DNA of 45,267 nucleotides from Gemmatimonadota bacterium (GTDB lineage: Bacteria; Gemmatimonadota; Gemmatimonadetes; Gemmatimonadales; Gemmatimonadaceae), in NCBI GenBank assembly GCA_031127095.1, contig JARIEX010000011.1, positions 1 through 45,267 on the forward strand. Direction: 5' to 3'. The notes under the pieces were generated by a model, which saw only the letters and a program-made list of their open reading frames with translations, was not told the DNA's origin and searched no databases. Positions 39,604 to 45,267 of the stretch are shown here, in pieces. The position numbers were made by a program, and so were the translations under genes. The number at the start of each line of letters is the position of its first letter. Within the stretch, counting starts at the first letter, position 1.

Positions 39604-41385
39604 ATGAGTCAGTTCGCCCCTACCTCCGATCAACGGCATACGGCCTCGCCGCCGCCGCACCTCGAGGCGTGGTCGCTGCCTCCGGGCTGGTCGTGGGGCG
39701 CCGAAGCGATTTTGCGCGAGCACCGGCACTATCAGGAAGTGGTCGATGCGCTGGGGCGGTCGCTGTCGCTGGTGAGCGCGCCCGATCCGTCCCACGACGA
39801 ATGGCTCCAACACGAGGCGCGGGCGCTCGCGCACCGCAACCATCCGTCGGTGCCCACGACGTACCACTACTGGGCGTCGTATGAAGAGAGCCGACGCGGA
39901 CCGGGCTATCTGCGTCGGTGGATTGGCGGCGAGACGGTGTTTTCGCGCATCTCGCGACTGGGCCCCGACGATGTGCCGTTTGCGCTGCAGGTGCTGCGCG
40001 AAGCGGGGAGCACGCTGGCCTACTTGCACGACACCGGGGCCGCCCACGGTGCGATCTCCGCCAGCACGGTGTGGCTGACGCCCGGCGGCCGGCTCTGGTT
40101 GCTGGGGTGGGAGTGGGTGCTGCCCCGCGATCAGCGCCCCGCCGGCTTGCAGCCGGATGCGGCGCACACGCCGTGGCCCCCCGAATGGGCCCCGGGCGAG
40201 TGGCGCCCCACGCCGGCGTCCGATCAGTGGCAGCTCGCGGCGATGCTGTTCACCATGCTCACGGGGGAGACGCCGCCGGAGCGCGCCGTGCCGCCGCTGT
40301 CGTTGTTGCGCCCTGACTGTCCGCTCGCGCTGGGCGCGGTGCTCGAGCGTGCCCTAGCCACCGATCCGGCCGATCGCTTCCCGAGCGTGGCGGCGATGCT
40401 GCGCGACATGGACCGGCACGTGTCGGTCCGGCCGGTGCTGATTGCGCCCGAGGGCGATGAACTGCCGGCCGCGCTCGACTCCGCGGAAGCGCGCCTGCGC
40501 TGGGCTACCGCCGACGACTACGAGATTCTGTCGCCGCTGGGCAAGGGCATGTTCGGCAGTGTGTGGCGGGCGCGTGACCTCTCGCTCGCGCGCGAAGTCG
40601 CGATCAAGGTGCTGCACCCGCACATCGCCCGCGACGACGTGGCCGTGGCGCGATTCCGGCGCGAGGCGCGGCTTGCCGCGCAGCTCGCGCACGCGGCCAT
40701 CGTGCCGATCTACGACACCGACAGCCGGGGCGACATCGTGTGGTACACGATGGAGCTGGCCGAAGGTGGATCCGTGGCCAGCCTGCTCTCGCGCAGCGGA
40801 CCGCGGTCGTTCGAGGAGATCGCGCCGCAGGTGGACGAAGTGCTCGAAGCGCTGCACGCCGCGCACACCAGTGGCATCATCCACCGCGATCTCAAGCCGG
40901 AGAACATTCTCATTGATCGCTACCGGCGCTGGCGGATCGGTGACTTCGGTATTGCGTATGCCTTGGGCGAAGAGGGGGCCGGCACGTCCGGTACCCCGTC
41001 CTTTGCGGCGCCCGAACAGCTGCTGGGCGAAGCGCAGGGGCCCGCCACCGACTGCTACGCGCTGGCGAGCATCGTGTACTTCGTGGTCACGGGCCGGGCT
41101 CCATTCGGAGACGGGCGGGCGGAGACGGTGCTGGCGCAGCAGCTCTCCAACACACTCCCGGCGCGATTGCTCGAGGAGGGACTCCCGGGGGCGCTGGCCG
41201 ACTGGCTGCAGCGCGGCCTCGCGGTGCGCGTGGAGGACCGGTTCGAGGACGCGCTCGAAATGCGCGTGGCGTGGCGCGAGGTCGTGCGCGCGATGCGGCG
41301 CGTGGAGGACGTGCGGCCGTGGTGGCGACGTCTGATCGAGGGCGGGCAGGAAGACGGAACGAGCGAACCGCCGTCGGGTTGGTGA
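39604..41385 (+). CDS. Serine/threonine protein kinase with an N-terminal pseudokinase domain
   Basis: 593 residues made of two kinase-like domains. The C-terminal one (about 305-565) is complete: GKGMFGSVWRARD glycine loop, Lys335 in EVAIKVL, HRDLKPENI with Asp429, DFG at 447-449 and APEQL. The N-terminal one (about 30-285) keeps the fold but has lost catalysis: the HRD region reads AAHGAISASTVWL near residue 146-158 and the DFG region reads LLGWEW near 166-171; it still ends with a typical lobe (ASDQWQLAAMLFTMLTGETPP). No membrane helix is present. The start is 28 bases after the histidine-kinase stop, so the two signalling proteins may be cotranscribed. Confidence 0.93.
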   Translation: MSQFAPTSDQRHTASPPPHLEAWSLPPGWSWGAEAILREHRHYQEVVDALGRSLSLVSAPDPSHDEWLQHEARALAHRNHPSVPTTYHYWASYEESRRGPGYLRRWIGGETVFSRISRLGPDDVPFALQVLREAGSTLAYLHDTGAAHGAISASTVWLTPGGRLWLLGWEWVLPRDQRPAGLQPDAAHTPWPPEWAPGEWRPTPASDQWQLAAMLFTMLTGETPPERAVPPLSLLRPDCPLALGAVLERALATDPADRFPSVAAMLRDMDRHVSVRPVLIAPEGDELPAALDSAEARLRWATADDYEILSPLGKGMFGSVWRARDLSLAREVAIKVLHPHIARDDVAVARFRREARLAAQLAHAAIVPIYDTDSRGDIVWYTMELAEGGSVASLLSRSGPRSFEEIAPQVDEVLEALHAAHTSGIIHRDLKPENILIDRYRRWRIGDFGIAYALGEEGAGTSGTPSFAAPEQLLGEAQGPATDCYALASIVYFVVTGRAPFGDGRAETVLAQQLSNTLPARLLEEGLPGALADWLQRGLAVRVEDRFEDALEMRVAWREVVRAMRRVEDVRPWWRRLIEGGQEDGTSEPPSGW

Positions 41386-41425
41386 GCGCGCGGGTCGCCC
41401 GGACGCCACGCTGCCGGATGCACGG

Positions 41426-41470
41426 CGCGGCACGTCAACGCGCGGCACGTCAGCGCGCGGCACGTCAGAC
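41426..41470. repeat. Three tandem 15-bp repeats
   Basis: Three back-to-back copies of CGCGGCACGTCA plus three variable bases (ACG, GCG, GAC), just after the kinase gene and before the hairpin at 41479. Each contains GGCACGTC. Replication slippage is the simplest origin; a binding array is possible. Confidence 0.8.
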
Positions 41471-41478
41471 AAAGAACT

Positions 41479-41508
41479 CGGCGCTCACCCCCGTGGGGGC
41501 AAGCGCCG
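41479..41508 (-). terminator. Strong hairpin, likely terminator of the GG-leader gene
   Basis: CGGCGCT and AGCGCCG (41479-41485 and 41502-41508) pair perfectly; inside, a C-run faces a G-run around a small loop. On the minus strand it is followed by AGTTCTTTG, a weak U-rich tract. It lies about 55 bases past the stop at 41564 and may act for both strands, since the kinase gene also ends towards it. Confidence 0.55.
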
Positions 41509-41563
41509 ATGTGAGCCGGAGCGCGGTGCGGGGTGCCGCCGGGCTCGCGTGGCCCGCGGGATC

Positions 41564-41755
41564 TCAGACGTTATGCACCTTCGACTTGTGCCGTGTGAGC
41601 GCGTCGTTCGAGTCGAACGGCGGCACGTCACAGAGATCGCACGGGTAGTTGATGGAGATCGTTCCCGGCCGACCACCGCCGCCGGCGATCTCGCTGAGTT
41701 GGTCGTCGCTGAGCGGCTGGTGGTCGTGCTGGGCGGGCGTTGCGGAATCGGACAT
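41564..41755 (-). CDS. 63-residue GG-leader protein with C2H2 zinc-finger-like core
   Basis: Starts at ATG 41755 with AGGAG seven bases upstream. Residues 1-30 look like a double-glycine leader: LSDDQLSEIAGGGG, as in bacteriocin and Nif11/NHLP-type precursor peptides. The remaining 33 residues hold YPCDLCDVPPFDSNDALTRH followed by KSKVHNV, that is C-x2-C-x4-F-x5-L-x2-H-x4-H, essentially the eukaryotic-type C2H2 finger pattern including the hydrophobic core positions. If the GG site is cut, the finger would be exported. No maturation enzyme or peptidase-type ABC transporter is encoded near it. It may equally be a stand-alone metal-binding protein. Confidence 0.78.
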   Translation of the reverse strand: MSDSATPAQHDHQPLSDDQLSEIAGGGGRPGTISINYPCDLCDVPPFDSNDALTRHKSKVHNV

Positions 41756-41866
41756 CGTGTCTCCTGAAAGAGTCGTCGTGACGAGTTCTGGTGCATTATG
41801 CACCCATGCTGTGTGCGCGTCCACGGTCCGGCCGCCAATCCCGTGACCGCCGGATGCCGCGGTCCG

Positions 41867-42655
41867 CTAGTCCGACGCGGTGAGCGTGATCGTGTCCACA
41901 TCGATCACGGCGCCGTTCTCGGACACCGCGACCACGCGTACCTGCCATGTCCCGGCGGGGGCGCGACCCGACAGGGAGAACTGCCCCCACGCGTTGCCGA
42001 CCGTGGGTGCCGCCACCTGCTCGCTGATCAGGTTCTGCGCCTGATCGCGGAACTCGAGCCGTAGCCGGGCGGTGGCCGTGCCGGCGGTGGATTTCCGCAG
42101 GGAGGCGGAGGCCGAGTACAGGCAGGACACCGGCGAGGGGGTTGGCGCCGGGAGCCCGAGCTGCGCGGCCAGATGGGCGGCCAGGATGTTGGCGTGGCCG
42201 GCCTGTTCGCAGTACACCCGGTGCTCCTGACCGGAGAGCCACGGCAGTCGTACCCAGGACACTTTGGCGTCGCCTGCCCCCTGCAGGGCGCCGGCGATCT
42301 CGTGCACGTAGTTCGCGCTCTCGTTGTACGACCAGCCGTACGACGCCGCGAGGACGATGTGCGCGTTGGGGTAGCGGGGGCGCAACTGCGTGGCCACAAA
42401 CCCCTGCATCGCAGTCATGATCTGCGCCTTGGTGGCGCCTTTGATCACGTCATTGTCGCCCAGATTCACCACCACGGCATCCGGCGTGTACCGGCTGAAA
42501 TCCCAGAGCGGCGAGACATCGCGCTGCAGCGTCCGATCAAACACCTGCGGCATCGTGTTGGTGGCGTACCCGTTGAATATGCCGATCCCGCTCCATGACT
42601 GATTGGCGATCTCGGCGTTCAGCAGCTGGCCCACGAGGGCAGGGTAGGAGTAGCC
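41867..42655 (-). pseudogene. 5'-truncated SGNH esterase (CE2-like) remnant
   Basis: The readable protein has family features of a CE2-type SGNH hydrolase from its middle on: GYSYPALVGQLLN, QSWSGIGIFNGY, TMPQVFDRTL, WDFSRYTPDAVVVNLGDNDV (block III, with Asn) and a distal QAGHANILAAHLAAQLG (catalytic-His block). A C-terminal beta domain follows (SASASLRKST... to ITLTASD). The N-terminal part with the GDS catalytic serine is absent: an in-frame TGA at 42665-42667 stands just before GYSYP, and no GDS motif can be read upstream. A GTG at 42634 could start a 255-residue product, but it would lack the nucleophile. Confidence 0.68.
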
Positions 42656-42792
42656 GGCAGCCTGTCAACCGTCAATCCGCGCTGCTGTGACGGCGCGCGT
42701 GGGTTTCCTTCTGATCACGCCGAAAACTCGTGGCGCTATGTGACGGTCCCCTGTGTTGTTTGCTTCATGTGGTGCCGGGCACCCCTGTTGTG

Positions 42793-42847
42793 CCAAGCGC
42801 CGCGTGACGCCGATCGTGTGCTGCAGATCGCGTGACGCGGCGCTTGG
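42793..42847. repeat. Long inverted repeat downstream of the GGDEF gene
   Basis: Arms CCAAGCGCCGCGT and ACGCGGCGCTTGG (42793-42805 and 42835-42847) pair over 13 bases; within the loop CGATC and GATCG can pair too. It lies in the 228-base gap between the esterase remnant and the GGDEF stop. No U tract follows on either strand. A 13-base palindrome GGTGCCGGGCACC occurs nearby at 42771-42783 and again at 42908-42920. Confidence 0.7.
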
Positions 42848-42883
42848 TGGCGATGCGAGATCGGCCGTGTCTCGGCCCGTGTC

Positions 42884-44185
42884 CTAGGCCGCGTGGGTCG
42901 GGATCAGGGTGCCGGGCACCGGGGCGGGGAGTGTGTGCGAGGTGGAGACGCCGGCGTTCGGCAGGGCCATCGCGGCCGCGTGGGCCACTGCGGCCACCTC
43001 GGGCGGGATCGGCATCGGCGCCAGCCGGGCTGGGCGACGCGTGGCTGACGTCGGGGTTTGCTGCACCGCGGGTTGATGACGGGCTGCGGTGGCGTTCGTG
43101 AGCCGGCGACGGCGCTTGCGGGCATACAAGAGCTGGTCGGCGCGCGCCAGCAGCTCAGGCAGTGCGGCGGAGTCGCTGGACCGTACGCGGGTGTGGCCGA
43201 CGGTCAGCGCGAGCGTCGCCGGCAGTTCACCGGAGGCGTTGAAGAGCGCGAGGCGCTCGTCGAGGCGCTTCTGGATCGCCTTCGCGCCGTTTCCGTCGGC
43301 GTCCAGGGCGATCACGGTGAATTCGTCGCCACCCATGCGTCCCACGATATCGCAGTCGCGCACGGTGCTCTGGAGCAGGCGCGACACCGCCTTCAGCGCC
43401 CGGTCGCCCATGGCATGCCCATGCGTGTCGTTGAGCTGCTTGAAGTTGTCCATGTCCACGTACATCACCAGCGCGTCCTTCCCCTGACGCCGCGCGATGC
43501 GCAGGTGCTGTTCGGCCAGCGTCATGAAACCACGGCGGTTGTACAGTTGCGTGAGCTCATCGACCAGGCACGCCTTGCGCAGGCGGATTTCGTCGCGCTT
43601 GCGCACGGACACGTCGCGGATCGTGACGGCGAGGCCGTCGGCCGTCGGGGCTGCCTGATGGAACAGCCAGCTAGCCGCCAGCGTGCGCCGGTTCACCCGC
43701 ACCTCTTCCACGAGCGGCGAGCGCAGCGTGATCGCGTCGACGTAGCGCTCGAAGAGCAGCTCGGCGATCGGGCCGGGGAGCGCTTCGCGGAGCGGTCGGC
43801 CGATCAACTGATCCCGCGTCCGGTACACGGTCGCGGCCCCGCTGGCGTTCACGTCGGAAATCTCGAAGTCCGTGATCTCGCCGGCGGCGGACCGGACGGA
43901 CCGCAGCAGGAACATGCCGTCGACGTTGGCGTGCATGGCATCATGCAGCCGCTGCACCCGATCGCGGAGGCGGTCGTCGTCCTGCGTGCGGCGGAGCAGG
44001 TCCCGGTGGAGCAAGCGCCAGCCGGCCACCGCGACGAGCAGTGCGGTCCCGGCGATCCACGGCGACACGTCCACGAGGCTGGGCAGCGTGGAACCGGCCT
44101 GGCCGAGCGAGAGTCCGGCCGCGGAGACCGCGGCGAGGGAGATGGCGCCCCAGAAGGGCGTGCGGAGAGCGAGATGATCGAACAT
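42884..44185 (-). CDS. Diguanylate cyclase with PAS domain
   Basis: 433 residues from ATG 44185 (in-frame GTG 44245 or TTG 44248 are alternatives). Two N-terminal membrane helices (about residues 12-60) flank a short periplasmic piece; a PAS-type sensor follows (FLLRSVRSAAGEITDFEISDVN, split), then a GGDEF domain with MGGDEFTVIALDADG near residue 285. The active-site GGDEF is intact and an RxxD inhibitory site (RDCD) lies five residues before it, so product inhibition by cyclic di-GMP is expected. The last 70 residues are Ala/Pro-rich and low in complexity. Confidence 0.92.
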   Translation of the reverse strand: MFDHLALRTPFWGAISLAAVSAAGLSLGQAGSTLPSLVDVSPWIAGTALLVAVAGWRLLHRDLLRRTQDDDRLRDRVQRLHDAMHANVDGMFLLRSVRSAAGEITDFEISDVNASGAATVYRTRDQLIGRPLREALPGPIAELLFERYVDAITLRSPLVEEVRVNRRTLAASWLFHQAAPTADGLAVTIRDVSVRKRDEIRLRKACLVDELTQLYNRRGFMTLAEQHLRIARRQGKDALVMYVDMDNFKQLNDTHGHAMGDRALKAVSRLLQSTVRDCDIVGRMGGDEFTVIALDADGNGAKAIQKRLDERLALFNASGELPATLALTVGHTRVRSSDSAALPELLARADQLLYARKRRRRLTNATAARHQPAVQQTPTSATRRPARLAPMPIPPEVAAVAHAAAMALPNAGVSTSHTLPAPVPGTLIPTHAA

Positions 44186-44499
44186 GAACAGGGGGAGTGA
44201 TGCTGATCGGGCGTCCGGAACAACATCGATCCGGAGTAATCCCACCAACGGTGCACCGTCCGTGTGGCACCCATCACCATTGCAACCGCCGTGCCGTGTC
44301 CGGATTTTTGGCGACGCCGGCGCCCGCTAGGTCGCCGCAATTGGCAGCTAAACATTTGTAAAACAATCACTTACGAAATTGTGCGCGGCGTCACGGTGCG
44401 CTTGTGGCTGCGAGCAAGTCGGCAGTCTTTGCCGGTTGTCCACGCCGGCCGACCCCGGCACAATCGGGTCGGCCGCGGGCGGCAATTTGTGCCGGATGT
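44186..44499. other. Non-coding gap with an AT-rich island
   Basis: This 314-base stretch holds no convincing gene. A notably AT-rich segment at about 44338-44392 (around AACATTTGTAAAACAATCAC) stands out against the GC-rich background and is a likely promoter region for the GGDEF gene. Overlapping inverted repeats occupy 44446-44495. Confidence 0.5.
44446..44495. repeat. Two overlapping, mutually exclusive inverted repeats
   Basis: CGGCCGACCC with GGGTCGGCCG (44446-44455 and 44466-44475) can form a ten-pair stem. CCGGCACAA with TTGTGCCGG (44455-44463 and 44487-44495) can form a nine-pair stem using the first stem's loop. Both cannot form together. They lie 5-54 bases after the symporter stop on its transcript. 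Confidence 0.7.
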
Positions 44500-45267
44500 C
44501 TAGTCGGCACCCAGCAGGAGGCGGGTTTCGAGGGCTGCGTGGCGGGCCTCCGACGCCCGGTCGGGGCGCAGCAGTGACACCAGAATACCGGTCGCGAACG
44601 ACAGCGGGATCGTGACGAGCGCCGGATTCTTGAGCGGAAAGATCGCCGTGGTGTGGTGCAGGAGGTCGATCTGCACGGCCGGGGAGAGGGCGATGAGCGT
44701 GAGCGTGGAGACGGCCCCCACGATCATGCTGCTGGCCGCGCCGGCGGTGGTGGTGCGCCGCCAGAACACGCTCAGCACCAGCGCCGGGAAGTTGGCGCTG
44801 GCCGCGATCGCGAAGGCGAGTCCGACCATGAAGGCGACGTTCTGCCCCTTGAAGGCAATGCCCAGCGCCATGGCGACCAGGGCCAGCACAATGGTCGCGA
44901 TCCGCGCCACCTTGAGCTCCTCACCCGGCTTGGGATGCCCCTTTCGGATCACGCTGGCCCAGATATCGTGCGAGATCGCGGCGGCGCCGGACAGGGCGAG
45001 CCCCGCCACGACGGCCAAAATGGTGGCGAAGGCCACGGCGGCGATGAAGCCGAGGAAGGCCCGTCCCCCCAGCAGTTCGGCCAGCATGGGCGCCGCCATG
45101 TTCCCACCGGCATCGATGGCCTTGATGGCCTCGGGGCCCACCAGCACCATCGCCCCGAAGCCCAGCACGAACGTCATGAGGTAGAACAGCCCGATCAGCC
45201 CCGTGGCGATGAACACCGAGCGACGGGCGGTGCGCGCATCGGGCACCGTGTAGAAGCGCATGAGAAT
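44500..45267 (-). CDS. Sodium:solute symporter, acetate permease (ActP) type, 5' end outside window
   Basis: C-terminal 255 codons of an SSS-family symporter; the frame stays open to the window edge (..ILMRFYTVPDARTARRS), so MRFYT is internal. That stretch and SGAAAISHDIWASVIRKGHPKPGEELKVAR (split) are close to ActP-type acetate permeases; at least six hydrophobic segments follow, with ALAFAIAASANFPALVLSVFWRRTT-like sequence (read as GLAFAIAASANFPALVLSVF). Acetate or a related monocarboxylate is the likely substrate. About half the protein is missing. Confidence 0.9.
   Translation of the reverse strand: MLMRFYTVPDARTARRSVFIATGLIGLFYLMTFVLGFGAMVLVGPEAIKAIDAGGNMAAPMLAELLGGRAFLGFIAAVAFATILAVVAGLALSGAAAISHDIWASVIRKGHPKPGEELKVARIATIVLALVAMALGIAFKGQNVAFMVGLAFAIAASANFPALVLSVFWRRTTTAGAASSMIVGAVSTLTLIALSPAVQIDLLHHTTAIFPLKNPALVTIPLSFATGILVSLLRPDRASEARHAALETRLLLGAD

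Noticed and set aside
41426-41470. Tandem 15-bp repeats as a CRISPR array
   Set aside because: The units are directly adjacent with no unique spacers and no cas genes occur.
42635-42883. Small genes in the gap behind the GGDEF gene
   Set aside because: No frame here has a start with a Shine-Dalgarno or a recognisable protein; only inverted repeats stand out.

Overview
The window looks like the core of a photosynthesis gene cluster from a phototrophic Gemmatimonadota bacterium, closest in my reading to Gemmatimonas phototrophica or a near relative. The identification rests on the set of purple-bacterial type-2 reaction-centre and bacteriochlorophyll a genes, the high G+C content, the gene order as I remember it for that lineage, and the non-photosynthetic neighbours (MacB-type exporters, a GG-leader peptide, large sensor kinases). 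No ribosomal gene is present to confirm it.

Positions 1-10000 (+): a tightly packed, partly overlapping operon bchH (5' end outside the window), bchL, bchM, a small membrane-anchored unknown, acsF, lhaA, a puhA split into two genes, puhB and puhC. It covers Mg insertion to the cyclase step, the light-independent protochlorophyllide reductase ATPase, and reaction-centre H/assembly functions. Positions 10051-14547 (-): a small lipoprotein gene, then (in transcription order) pufB, two different pufA genes, pufL, pufM and pufC, with a strong hairpin between pufA and pufL and a terminator after pufC. Positions 14732-15613 (+): bchO, divergent from puf. Positions 15616-21999 (-): crtF, bchC, bchX, bchY, bchZ, carrying chlorin reduction and the 3-hydroxyethyl dehydrogenase. 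Positions 22160-25929 (+): bchI, bchD, puhE. The photosynthesis block ends abruptly at about 25930.

Positions 25937-34594 (-) hold one exporter operon: TolC-like outer-membrane protein, membrane fusion protein, MacB-type ATPase and four consecutive MacB/FtsX permeases. Beyond it are a secreted unknown, a 1361-residue NtrY-like sensor kinase, a pseudokinase-kinase fusion, a 63-residue GG-leader protein with a C2H2 zinc-finger-like core, a 5'-truncated SGNH esterase remnant, a GGDEF protein and the end of an acetate-type Na+/solute symporter.

Regulation: sites of the PpsR/CrtJ form (TGT-N12-ACA) lie at three key promoters (puf, bchC, and the crtF-bchI intergenic region). At puf and bchC the operator occupies the same place relative to a TTGAC(A/G) -35 box and is 16/20 identical between the two. 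The predicted bchC and crtF promoters each leave exactly six bases between the -10 box and a GTG start codon, suggesting leaderless messages. The most unusual points are the split H subunit, two alpha genes with one beta gene, the shared puf/bchC operator layout, and the GG-leader zinc-finger protein.
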